Positions 8,398 through 15,646 of a stretch of DNA of 64,000 nt are shown one piece after another. The notes below the pieces were generated by a model that was not told where the DNA came from, made no database searches, and was given only the letters and a program-made list of their open reading frames with translations. Source of the DNA: Lachnospiraceae bacterium (GTDB taxonomy: Bacteria > Bacillota > Clostridia > Lachnospirales > Lachnospiraceae); assembly GCA_017623295.1 (NCBI GenBank), contig JAGAPK010000033.1, positions 124,001-188,000 of the forward strand, read 5' to 3'. Position 1 is the stretch's first letter. Each line of letters begins with the position of its first letter. The position numbers and the translations under genes were made by a program.

Positions 8398-8504
8398 TGG
8401 ATTTCACCTTTTTCCAATGCTCCTTTCATAAATTCATTACAAAGGATGTCTGAATTACCATTTTTTCGTGGACTTCCGGATAAAATCAATACTTTTTTGC
8501 TCAT
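8379..8504 (-). pseudogene. NADPH-dependent FMN reductase, 5' fragment only
   Basis: Only the first 34 codons of a flavodoxin-fold reductase remain: MSKKVLILSGSPRKNGNSD, with the FMN-phosphate loop SGSPRKNGNSD, then NEFMKGALEKGE. The reading then runs into unrelated codons and stops at 8379, inside the neighbouring terminator. The ribosome site (AAGGAGAG, about 8 bases before the ATG at 8504) and the promoter with its operator are intact. The full-length family is about 180-200 residues, so most of the gene was deleted when this junction formed. Confidence 0.8.
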
Positions 8505-8569
8505 TAGAAATCTCTCCTTAATTATTTTTATGAATTCTTGAAATATTGTTATGTTTGTGTCATGCTTAT

Positions 8570-8600
8570 AGGATAGCACTCGGTAGTTACTACCGGTCAA
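8570..8600 (-). promoter_or_regulatory. Promoter with perfect CGGTAGT-T-ACTACCG operator (HxlR-like)
   Basis: On the minus strand: -35 TTGACC (8595-8600), a 19-bp spacer, -10 TATCCT (8570-8575). The spacer is filled by a perfect 7+1+7 palindrome (8581-8595). GTA..TAC dyads of this kind are used by HxlR/YodB-type redox regulators, which often control FMN reductases. No HxlR gene is in the window. Confidence 0.6.
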
Positions 8601-8730
8601 GTGGTTTTTGATTTTCCAGGAGAAACATTGTAGAATGATGTAAATTGGTGTAATCTGAGGTAGAATGGTGTCAAAAATTGAGAAATGAATTTTAAGTTTA
8701 TGAAGTTTTTTGGATAAGGAGAAATGACAA

Positions 8731-10125
8731 GTGTTAAATACATTTTCGCGGAAAAATAGCACAATGAACGCGATGGAGAAAAAGGAGTTTTACAAAGAAC
8801 TATTTTCGCTTGCAATCCCAATAGGTTTGCAAAATCTTCTTATAGCCTTGATTGGTGCAACAGATGCGCTTATGCTTGGACGACTGACACAAGATGCGGT
8901 ATCAGCAGTTTCCCTCGCAAATCAGATTGTATTTGTGATGAATTTATTCATTGGAGCTGTGGTAGGTGGCGGCGGAACATTGATTGCTCAATATTGGGGA
9001 AAAGAAGATAAGATAATGGTGAAAAATCTGTTTTGTATGATTTTGAAATGGTCATTCATCATTTCGTTTATTTTCTTTGCTTTAGCTATGCTTATTCCGG
9101 AGCAGTTGATGCGTATTTATACGCCGGATAAGACATTGATTGAGATTGGTGCATCTTATCTTCGTGTGGTAGGCGTATCGTATTTATTTTCAGGTATTAC
9201 ACAATGCTATTATCTGAAAATGAAAGTAGAGGGTAAGGCTTCAAAAAGTGTGATTATATCGGTTGTTACACTTGTTGCAGATGTTGTCCTTGATTTTTTC
9301 TTGATATATGGACTTGCAGGAGTACCTAGGTTGGGAGCGAATGGTTCCGCTTATTCGACAGTTGTTGTTGAATTGATAGCACTGATCTGGTGTATTATTG
9401 AATCTTTCAAACAGGACAGTATTCGTGCAGATGTGCAAGGATTGAAATGGTATTCTGCTGACACTACAAAGGATTGGATGAAAATGGTATTACCGATGTT
9501 AGGTAGTTCTTTGGCTTGGGGACTCAGTATTTCGATGCATTCACTGATTATGGGACATCTTGGTTCGGATGCTACCGCAGCAGCTTCTATTACTTCTGTA
9601 GTACAGGAACTGATTACTTGTGTTTGTAAGGGAGTCTCAGCAGGTGCCGGAATAATAATTGGTAAACTTCTTGGTAAAAGTATGTTTGATAAAGCCAAAG
9701 TGTATGGCAGAAAACTATGCCATATTTCCATTTGGGTGGGTGTTATTCATATGTTGCTATTATGCATTATAGGTCCTATTGCTATAATGTTCTTTGTGCT
9801 AACAGAAACGGCAAAGCAATACTTGATTATAATGTTGCTATTTACAGGAATATATGTTTTGGCATATTCCATCAATACGGTTATCGTCTGCGGTATTTTC
9901 CCGGCGGGCGGTGATGCCAAATATGATGCCATAAGTGTATTTATTGCGACTTGGTGCGTTGCATTACCTTTAGCACTTCTGGGAACATTCGTATTCCACT
10001 GGAATGTAATAGTAGTTTATATTTTGATGTGTATTGACGAAATTGTAAAAGTACCATTTCTTTATCCGAGATACAAAAAATATTTATGGCTTAACAATCT
10101 TACGAGAGAAGAATATACGAATTAA
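8731..10125 (+). CDS. MATE family efflux transporter
   Basis: 464 residues, 12 membrane spans in two MatE halves (LAIPIGLQNLLIALIGATDALMLGRL at the start of half one; MVLPMLGSSLAWGLSISMHSLIMGHLG at the start of half two). MATE pumps export drugs or metabolites against Na+ or H+ gradients. AAGGAG lies 10 bases before the GTG at 8731; an ATG at 8764 is an alternative. It is followed within 130 bases by a decapitated gene on the other strand, so it sits at the edge of the rearranged region. Confidence 0.9.
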   Translation: MLNTFSRKNSTMNAMEKKEFYKELFSLAIPIGLQNLLIALIGATDALMLGRLTQDAVSAVSLANQIVFVMNLFIGAVVGGGGTLIAQYWGKEDKIMVKNLFCMILKWSFIISFIFFALAMLIPEQLMRIYTPDKTLIEIGASYLRVVGVSYLFSGITQCYYLKMKVEGKASKSVIISVVTLVADVVLDFFLIYGLAGVPRLGANGSAYSTVVVELIALIWCIIESFKQDSIRADVQGLKWYSADTTKDWMKMVLPMLGSSLAWGLSISMHSLIMGHLGSDATAAASITSVVQELITCVCKGVSAGAGIIIGKLLGKSMFDKAKVYGRKLCHISIWVGVIHMLLLCIIGPIAIMFFVLTETAKQYLIIMLLFTGIYVLAYSINTVIVCGIFPAGGDAKYDAISVFIATWCVALPLALLGTFVFHWNVIVVYILMCIDEIVKVPFLYPRYKKYLWLNNLTREEYTN

Positions 10126-10691
10126 TTTGATGTTATATGAGTATCTGTAGGGTGTATATATAGAAAACAATAGTAAAAAGAATGTTTTGCTGATAAGAAA
10201 ATTGTTTGATTTACATATGAATTTGTTGATTGTTCAGGAAAAGACTTTTTGTGTTTGCTAGCTATTTTTGTAATCCACTTCAATTCTATTCCTACGCAAA
10301 AAGCAGCAATTATTGTTCCTATTCCAACACTTCCGATATTATGAAGTAGAACTAGACAAGTGATAAGTGATACAACTACCATAGAGGCATCAAATACCAA
10401 TTTTACAGATGAAAATTTTTTGTTATATTTTTCTGATATAGCAAGCATTGCTCCTTCTCCGGCAAGAGGTATAAGATTAGTAGGTACATATAAATGTATT
10501 CCAAATGCAATCAAAAAGGTGCTTAAAATCATTAATGTTAAACGCACAGGCATTTTGTCCGGCAAATTCACAAAAGTCATTAAATAATTGCAAAAAGTTG
10601 TGAAGTAACCGAATACAACACCTACGAGTACTTGCAATAAGTTTTTTATTTGAAATTTTTTCCTTAAAATAAGAAGTTGAAGGGAGAAGTA
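10122..10691 (-). pseudogene. YczE/YitT-type membrane protein, 5'-truncated remnant
   Basis: Reading leftward from about 10691 the protein runs FSLQLLILRKKFQ, LLQVLVGVVFGYF, ILSTFLIAFGIHLYVPTNLIPLAGEG and KLVFDASMVVVSL, the C-terminal three-quarters of a YczE-like integral membrane protein (family about 200-220 residues). Upstream of the RKKFQ segment the frame enters the opposite-strand tautomerase gene and no homology continues, so the N-terminal span and start have been lost. The tail after about residue 190 is also unlike the family. No start codon with a ribosome site remains. Confidence 0.7.
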
Positions 10692-10695
10692 AATA

Positions 10696-10905
10696 ATGCC
10701 ATATATAACAATTGAAAGTGGAATATTATCAGATGAACAAAAGGAACAGTTAATTAAAAGATTAACAGAAGTATCATCTGAAATTATGAATGTACCACAA
10801 GCATTTTTTGTAACCACAATAAAAGAATTACCAGATAAAAATTTTGGTATTGGTGGTAAAACGATTGACAAAGTTAAAGCTGAATATACACGCACACACA
10901 AATAA
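10696..10905 (+). CDS. Small tautomerase (4-oxalocrotonate tautomerase family)
   Basis: 69 residues. Begins MPYITIESG, so Met removal exposes the catalytic N-terminal Pro1 of the tautomerase superfamily; SDEQKEQLIKRLTEVSSEIMNVP and a VTTIKELPDKNFGIGGKTI segment match the small OCT-like proteins. These enzymes interconvert keto and enol forms; the substrate is unknown. AGGGAG lies about 9 bases before the ATG. The ribosome site sits exactly at the broken end of the YczE remnant, so this gene was joined here by a rearrangement, and its own promoter may have been lost. Confidence 0.85.
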   Translation: MPYITIESGILSDEQKEQLIKRLTEVSSEIMNVPQAFFVTTIKELPDKNFGIGGKTIDKVKAEYTRTHK

Positions 10906-10922
10906 ATTTGAATTTTACGCAC

Positions 10923-10974
10923 TGTAAAATACTTTTGACACAGCTAAAATGAACAATGTCAAAGCATTTTGATA
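10923..10974. promoter_or_regulatory. Paired operators TGTCAAA-N4-TTTGAYA upstream of the XRE gene
   Basis: Two inverted repeats: TGTAAAA-TACT-TTTGACA (10923-10940) and TGTCAAA-GCAT-TTTGATA (10957-10974), with centres 34 bp apart. The same pair recurs upstream of the 11810 gene. They are probably bound by the XRE protein encoded immediately downstream. Confidence 0.65.
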
Positions 10975-11024
10975 GACCAAAATTTCTTTTTTGATTAAAG
11001 TGGGTTATGAAGGAGACGGCAAAG

Positions 11025-11609
11025 ATGGAACTTAACAGGCAGATAAAAAAATATCGAACGGAAGCAAATTTATCTCAAGAGGAGTTGGCAGATAAAATTT
11101 ACGTTTCAAGACAAACTATATCAAATTGGGAAAATGAAAAAAATTACCCTGATATTAAAAGTTTAGTGCTTTTGAGTGAAGTCTTTCAGGTATCTCTTGA
11201 TATTTTAATCAAAGGAGATTTAGAAAGAATGAAAAAAGAAATTGACACACAGGAATATGCAAGGTTTCAAAAAGATAGTACTATTTTTAGTGTATTATTT
11301 ATTGCATTATTAACAGTACCAGTACCACTTGTAATGTTATGGAAGTGGTTTGGAATGGCATTGTATTTATGTTTATTCGGAATCGGAATGTATTTTGCTG
11401 TCAGAATTGAAAGGTACAAGAAGAAATATGATATTCAGACTTTTAAAGAAATAGTAGCATTTACTGACGGCAAAAGTTTGGATGAAATTGAAAAAGCAAG
11501 AGAAGAAGGCAAGAGACCATATCAAAAGGCTCTCTTAGCTGTTGGTTCAGCGGTATTAGTTGTTATAATTGCACTCATAATGACTGCTGTCATGAAATTA
11601 TTCTCTTAA
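11025..11609 (+). CDS. XRE family regulator with C-terminal membrane spans
   Basis: 194 residues. An XRE domain (about 4-60: YRTEANLSQEELADKIYVS, TISNWENEKNYPD) is followed by a basic linker and three hydrophobic spans (about 86-106, 108-127, 168-190), so the regulator is probably membrane-anchored. AAGGAG lies 9 bases before the ATG at 11025; an ATG at 11007 has no ribosome site. The upstream 85 bp is duplicated before the next gene, which suggests that it controls itself and that small membrane protein. The signal is unknown. Confidence 0.85.
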   Translation: MELNRQIKKYRTEANLSQEELADKIYVSRQTISNWENEKNYPDIKSLVLLSEVFQVSLDILIKGDLERMKKEIDTQEYARFQKDSTIFSVLFIALLTVPVPLVMLWKWFGMALYLCLFGIGMYFAVRIERYKKKYDIQTFKEIVAFTDGKSLDEIEKAREEGKRPYQKALLAVGSAVLVVIIALIMTAVMKLFS

Positions 11610-11705
11610 GAATGCGTAAATTTCAGTCTTAAGTAATAAAGGGTATGAATGTGAAATGATAAAACTGCGAAATACCAATTTGCAGAAAAAACCTAGAGTT
11701 AACGC

Positions 11706-11761
11706 ACATGTCAAACACTTTTGACATGTATAAAAATAAGTAATGTCAAACAGATTTGATA
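11706..11761. promoter_or_regulatory. Second operator pair TGTCAAA-N4-TTTGACA
   Basis: TGTCAAA-CACT-TTTGACA (11709-11726, within a perfect 10-bp inverted repeat 11706-11729) and TGTCAAA-CAGA-TTTGATA (11744-11761), with centres 35 bp apart. The stretch 11717-11802 is an imperfect copy of 10931-11015, including the GAAGGAG ribosome site. Confidence 0.65.
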
Positions 11762-11809
11762 GCCAAAACTCTCTTTTTTGATTAAAGTGTGTTGTGAAGG
11801 AGTTGACAG

Positions 11810-12058
11810 ATGAAGTTTTTGCTTCAAGTCTTTTCTAATAATTTAATCATGAGTAATTATAAGGAGTTGAATATGCAGATGAAAAAGAAAAAAATTGTAA
11901 GAAAAATTGTAATGGTGGTATTGCTGATTTCTACAGCATTTCTAGTTTGTTCCATCGTAAAGAATCCGTTTGGTGAACATGATGTTATGCTTGCCCTTGC
12001 TATTACGGCGGGTTTTATTGCATTGGAAAAGGAGGAAAAAGAGGAAAAAGATAAATAA
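11810..12058 (+). CDS. Small single-span membrane protein
   Basis: 82 residues from ATG 11810 or 61 from ATG 11873. Both starts have a good ribosome site: GAAGGAG 7 bases before the first and AAGGAG 6 bases before the second (MQMKKKK). The second gives the cleaner protein: a Lys-rich N-terminus, one or two hydrophobic segments (VMVVLLISTAFLVCSIV and MLALAITAGFIAL) and an acidic-basic tail. Function unknown. Its control region copies that of the upstream XRE gene, so the two probably form a small regulated unit. Confidence 0.7.
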   Translation: MKFLLQVFSNNLIMSNYKELNMQMKKKKIVRKIVMVVLLISTAFLVCSIVKNPFGEHDVMLALAITAGFIALEKEEKEEKDK

Positions 12059-12189
12059 ATCTTGTGAAGTTATGATATAATACTTTCCGATAGGAAGTGG
12101 CATAAAAATATGTAAAGGGATTATCAACCCAATCCGTTGTCTTTTACTGTGTTGAGATAGTCTATTTGTTTCTACCACCTGTTATATAT

Positions 12190-12360
12190 GTCTTTGAAAT
12201 AGCAAATGCAGATGCCGTACAATTGAATGTTTTTTTAGAAAATCCTGGTGCAAACAAATGTTATGAAAAAGTAGGATTTAAAGAAAGAGCATTAACAGAG
12301 AATACGTTTCACTTTAAAGATGAATTGTGGGGAACATGCAATATGATTATTACAAGATGA
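12190..12360 (+). pseudogene. GNAT acetyltransferase, C-terminal remnant
   Basis: The reading VQLNVFLENPGANKCYEKVGFKERA is the last conserved part of a GNAT fold (motif B with the NxxA...YEKVGF signature). The acetyl-CoA-binding motif A is absent and no ribosome site precedes any start. It ends in a normal stop at 12358. It is a leftover of an about 170-residue gene. The bases between 12059 and 12190 hold a lone TATAAT (12074-12079) and nothing else recognised. Confidence 0.65.
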
Positions 12361-12412
12361 AATTGTGAAAATTTAATTTATAGGCAACGCAAACTTTCAG
12401 TAATACGCTCTG

Positions 12413-12455
12413 TTGATACACCGATTTTTCTGCGATATACTCCTTCAAAAGGAGT
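12413..12455 (+). promoter_or_regulatory. Integrase promoter with inverted repeat over -10 and ribosome site
   Basis: TTGATA (12413-12418), 17-bp spacer, TATACT (12436-12441). A perfect inverted repeat ACTCCTT-CAA-AAGGAGT (12439-12455) overlaps the -10 and contains the AAGGAG ribosome site of the recombinase gene. Confidence 0.6.
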
Positions 12456-12463
12456 GTGCGCTT

Positions 12464-13435
12464 ATGGGTAAAGAAATTTATAACATTATCAATGATATGG
12501 CAGAGGTATTAAATGCATCGCAAATACAGAAACTACAAGAGGTGCTGGTAAAATGGTTGTCTGAAAATAACGTATCTGACTATTTGCAAACAACTAATGC
12601 AGAATTTCTGGATATGTTTTTAACAGCAAAGCATTTAGAAGGATGTTCTGACAAAACGATACGCTATTATAGGTGTAATATTGAAAAAATGCTCGAAACA
12701 ATAAATATTCCGGTAATAAAGATAACAACTGAGATGCTACGAAAATATCTTGTAGAGTATCAAACGATAAATAATTGTGGGAAGGTAACTATTGATAACA
12801 TTCGTAGGAGTCTTTCCACATTCTTTTCTTGGCTGGAGGAAGAGGATTATATAATAAAAAGTCCGATGAAAAGAATTCACAAGGTAAAAACAGCAGTAAT
12901 TGTAAAGGAAACTATTCCTGATGAAAAAGTTGAGATTCTAAGAGATAATTGTAGTAATTTGCGTGATAGGGCAATGATCGATTTTCTGCTTTCAACAGGG
13001 ATACGTGTAGGAGAATTAGTTCGGTTGAATATTGATGATATAGATTTTTCTGAACGTGAGTGTGTTGTTTACGGCAAGGGAGATAAGGAAAGAAAAGCAT
13101 ATTTTGATGCAAAAACTAAATTGCATTTAATGAATTATATTGAATCGAGGACGGATAATAATATTGCGTTGTTTGTATCGTTAAATAGACCACATAAAAG
13201 GCTTACTGAAAGTGGAGTTGAACTACGTCTTAGAGAAATGGGTAAGAAATTGGGAGTAGAAAAAGTACATCCTCACAAGTTCAGGAGGACTATGGCTACC
13301 AGAGCAATAGAGAAAGGAATGCCGATAGAGCAGGTGCAGAAGATACTTGGACACGAACAGATTGATACGACACTTAGATATGCTATGGTGAATCAAAATA
13401 ATGTGAAGTTATCACATAGAAAGTATATTTCATAA
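12464..13435 (+). CDS. Tyrosine recombinase (XerC/D-like integrase)
   Basis: 323 residues. N-terminal SAM-like DNA-binding domain (about 40-140) and C-terminal catalytic domain with the full set: Arg181 (TGIRVGEL), Lys205 (GKGDKER), His271 and Arg274 (HPHKFRR), His297 (ILGHEQ) and nucleophile Tyr306 (TTLRYA). It cuts and rejoins DNA at specific sites. It is unlike the conjugative-element integrase at 18908 and has no excisionase beside it, so it may belong to an older island or act on local inversions. AAAGGAG lies about 9 bases before ATG 12464. Confidence 0.9.
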   Translation: MGKEIYNIINDMAEVLNASQIQKLQEVLVKWLSENNVSDYLQTTNAEFLDMFLTAKHLEGCSDKTIRYYRCNIEKMLETINIPVIKITTEMLRKYLVEYQTINNCGKVTIDNIRRSLSTFFSWLEEEDYIIKSPMKRIHKVKTAVIVKETIPDEKVEILRDNCSNLRDRAMIDFLLSTGIRVGELVRLNIDDIDFSERECVVYGKGDKERKAYFDAKTKLHLMNYIESRTDNNIALFVSLNRPHKRLTESGVELRLREMGKKLGVEKVHPHKFRRTMATRAIEKGMPIEQVQKILGHEQIDTTLRYAMVNQNNVKLSHRKYIS

Positions 13436-13442
13436 TAGCAGG

Positions 13443-13471
13443 TTGACTTGTAACGCAAAATGCGTTACACT
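13443..13471 (+). promoter_or_regulatory. relBE-type promoter with autoregulatory palindrome
   Basis: TTGACT (13443-13448), 17-bp spacer, TACACT (13466-13471). A perfect palindrome GTAACGCA-AAA-TGCGTTAC (13450-13468) fills the spacer and touches the -10, as expected for an operator bound by the antitoxin or the antitoxin-toxin complex. Confidence 0.75.
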
Positions 13472-13495
13472 AAAGAAAAAGTGGAGGTGTATGTT

Positions 13496-13798
13496 ATGGG
13501 AAAAACAGCAACATTGAATTTAAGAGTAAATCCTGATGTGAAAGAAAATGCGGAAAATGTACTTGCTCAATTAGGAATACCGATGGCAACAGCAATAGAT
13601 ATGTATTTGAAACAAATATCATTGGTAGGAGGGATTCCTTTTTCTGTTGTATTACCGAAAAATGCTAATTCTGTGAATGCAGATATGATGTCTGTATCAC
13701 AAATACATGAAAAATTGGAAAAAGGTTATGCGGATATTGAGAAGGGGAATGTTGAGGATGCAGCTAGTGCGTTTGCAGCATTTAGAGAGAGGCACTAA
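13496..13798 (+). CDS. RelB/DinJ family antitoxin
   Basis: 100 residues. The N-terminal ribbon-helix-helix (TATLNLRVNPDVKENAENVLAQLGIPMATAIDMYLKQI) is typical of RelB/DinJ antitoxins: DNA binding by the RHH dimer, toxin binding by the C-terminal part. The ATG at 13496 was chosen because GGAGG lies 8 bases upstream; an in-frame upstream start at 13460 falls within the operator. The stop overlaps the toxin start by one base (TAATG), so the two are translationally coupled. Confidence 0.9.
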   Translation: MGKTATLNLRVNPDVKENAENVLAQLGIPMATAIDMYLKQISLVGGIPFSVVLPKNANSVNADMMSVSQIHEKLEKGYADIEKGNVEDAASAFAAFRERH

Positions 13799-14118
13799 TG
13801 GAAATTTATAAGGTAGAGGTTACAAGGGAAGCATTGCAAGATATGGAAGATATATACAATTATATTGCTACAGACTTGCTTTCACCAGAAAATGCAATGG
13901 GACAATATAATCGAATCGCTGATGAAATTCTGACTTTAGATACTTTTCCGGAACGTTTTAGAATTATGGAATCCGAACCAGAAAAGAGAATGGAATTAAG
14001 AAGAATGCTTGTAGATAATTATTCGGTGTTCTATACGATTCGAGGTGATAAGGTTATTGTGACAGATGTTTTATACACGGCATCGGATATAGAAGAACGT
14101 TTGAGAGGCGAGATATAA
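13798..14118 (+). CDS. RelE/ParE family toxin
   Basis: 106 residues. VEVTREALQDMEDIYNYIATDL, ENAMGQYNRIADEILTLDTFPERF and RRMLVDNYSVFYTIRGDKVIVTDVLYTASD follow the RelE/ParE fold (basic core strand with RRMLV and Tyr in the FYTI strand). Members either cut mRNA on the ribosome (RelE) or poison gyrase (ParE); which applies here cannot be settled by eye. It overlaps the antitoxin gene by one base and is held in check by it. Confidence 0.88.
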   Translation: MEIYKVEVTREALQDMEDIYNYIATDLLSPENAMGQYNRIADEILTLDTFPERFRIMESEPEKRMELRRMLVDNYSVFYTIRGDKVIVTDVLYTASDIEERLRGEI

Positions 14119-14168
14119 AAGCACGTGTTTATTTGAATTTACAGAACTACAAAGAAAGGATTGATATT

Positions 14169-14507
14169 ATGGGAGAAAGTTTAGGAGCATTCACTATTTG
14201 GGCAATAATGGGCGTATTATTTATTGTAATGGGCATTTATGATTTTAATTCCAAGAAAGCAAAACCTTTCGGCTTTTGGGCAAATGCTGAGGTGGCACCC
14301 GTAGAAGATGTGAAAGATTATAATCGTGCTTTGGGCATATTGTGGTGCGCGTATGGTGTTTTGTTTACGTTAATTGGATTACCTTTATTAGATGGGCAGA
14401 ATTCGGGTTTGATTATTATACCTATAATGGGTGCTATGCTTATTAGTATTGCAGCTATGGTAGTGTATGTAGTAGGTATTGAACCCAAATACCGCAAAAA
14501 GAAATAA
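14169..14507 (+). CDS. Hypothetical three-span membrane protein
   Basis: 112 residues. Three hydrophobic spans (about 7-26, 57-77, 84-107) separated by a loop with KKAKPFGFWANAEVAPVEDVKDYNRALG. That loop pattern (FWAN..., VKDYNRA) recurs in small Firmicutes membrane proteins of unknown function. AAAGGA lies 8 bases before ATG 14169. It follows the toxin gene by 50 bases and may share its transcript. No function can be assigned. Confidence 0.7.
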   Translation: MGESLGAFTIWAIMGVLFIVMGIYDFNSKKAKPFGFWANAEVAPVEDVKDYNRALGILWCAYGVLFTLIGLPLLDGQNSGLIIIPIMGAMLISIAAMVVYVVGIEPKYRKKK

Positions 14508-14857
14508 AAGGAAACTTTCAGGCTGTAATAGAGAATGTTTTGTGGCAAATAGAATTAAAGCGGTATTAAATATGTTTAGCAACGATTGTAGCGGAGTGAA
14601 GACGGATGTGCTAGGCTGTTACAAGGGCTTTCTCTATGTATGGGTTTATGAAGAAATATTGTATCGTGGTGTAAGTTGGTGTAGTTTTCGGATGGATTGG
14701 TGGCACAAATTGCTGGGAAAGGGAAAAGCAAAGTATATTCGAAAATTTTATATATAAAGTATTGATTAATATGAATATTTTTGATAAGGTTTACATAAAG
14801 ATAAGCTGTAATGTCATTACAGTTTGGGTCTGGGTGAAAACTCTTTGGACCACCGTA
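14508..14857. other. Intergenic stretch with a shared 17-bp motif
   Basis: No convincing gene is seen here. The motif GATGTGCTAGGCTGTTA (14605-14621) is identical to one at 16778-16794. A 92-codon plus-strand frame (14479-14757) lacks a ribosome site and overlaps the membrane protein gene, so it is not called. Confidence 0.5.
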
Positions 14858-14886
14858 GGCGGGAGAATTTCCCGCCATTTTTTTTT
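14858..14886 (+). terminator. Strong intrinsic terminator
   Basis: GGCGGGA (14858-14864) / TCCCGCC (14870-14876), loop GAATT, followed by an A and ten T residues. It closes whatever transcript enters from the 14.2-14.8 kb side and isolates the DUF3800 gene. Confidence 0.85.
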
Positions 14887-14918
14887 ACTTGAAATACTTA
14901 AGACTTTGGGGGAATTAC

Positions 14919-15596
14919 ATGAGTGAATTGAGTATATTTATTGATGAATCGGGAGATTTCGGAGAGGTGAAAGAAAGACCTGCGTATTATTTGGTAACAA
15001 TGGTTTTTCATAATCAAGCAGTAGATATATCAAAGGAAATAGAAAAATTGGAAGAGAGCATGCGGATATCCGGATTTGATTTGGAGTACATTCATACAGG
15101 TCCGGTAATACGTCGAGAACAAATCTTTGCAATTTATTCTATAGAAGAATGTCGAAAACTGTTATATAAAATGCTGTATTTTTATAACAAGTGCGATATT
15201 CATCATGATACGGTTGTTGTAAACAGGAAAGAGGCTTTGGATAAAATAGCCTTGTCTGGTCGCTTGTCAAAAGAAATTGCAAAGATGATAGCAAGACATT
15301 CTACATATTTTGAACAATTTGACAAAGTTATTGTGTATTACGATAATGGACAAGTTGAACTTAGTGCTATTCTTAATGCGGTATTGTCAGTACTATTTAA
15401 TGATGTGGAATTCAGAAAGGCAGAGCCACAAAAATATCGATTGCTACAAGTGGCTGATTTTGTGTGTTCTATGGAACTTTTAAAAATAAAGAGAGAAGAG
15501 AAACGGCTTAGTAAATCAGAAGAAAAATTCTTCTATAAGCCACAGGAATTAAAGAAACCGTTTTTAAAGAGTTTGGAAGAAAAAAGGCTTAAATAA
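14919..15596 (+). CDS. DUF3800 domain protein
   Basis: 225 residues. The hallmark FIDESGDF lies at residues 7-14 and a LLQVADFVCS segment near the C-terminus, which together suggest the RNase H-like acidic active site proposed for DUF3800. Such genes recur in mobile and defence-rich regions, but no activity is established. GGGGGA lies 5-6 bases before ATG 14919. It starts just after a strong terminator, so it must have its own promoter, which is not obvious in the 30 bases available. Codon use is AT-rich like the rest of the accessory zone. Confidence 0.8.
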   Translation: MSELSIFIDESGDFGEVKERPAYYLVTMVFHNQAVDISKEIEKLEESMRISGFDLEYIHTGPVIRREQIFAIYSIEECRKLLYKMLYFYNKCDIHHDTVVVNRKEALDKIALSGRLSKEIAKMIARHSTYFEQFDKVIVYYDNGQVELSAILNAVLSVLFNDVEFRKAEPQKYRLLQVADFVCSMELLKIKREEKRLSKSEEKFFYKPQELKKPFLKSLEEKRLK

Positions 15597-15646
15597 AAAT
15601 CAGTAATAGAGAGAAAATTTTGATATTAATGAGGTGTTAAGAAAAT

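Noticed and set aside
10692-10922. Upstream extension of the YczE-like minus-strand frame to 10922
   Set aside because: This part is the reverse complement of the tautomerase gene and shows no YczE homology, so the frame is fortuitous.
12464-13435. DNA-inversion switch around the XerC/D-like recombinase
   Set aside because: No pair of long inverted repeats flanking a promoter was found near the gene; the repeats seen are short operators.
14479-14757. 92-codon plus-strand frame after the three-span membrane protein gene
   Set aside because: It starts at a TTG with no ribosome site, overlaps the upstream gene, and has a composition unlike a folded protein.
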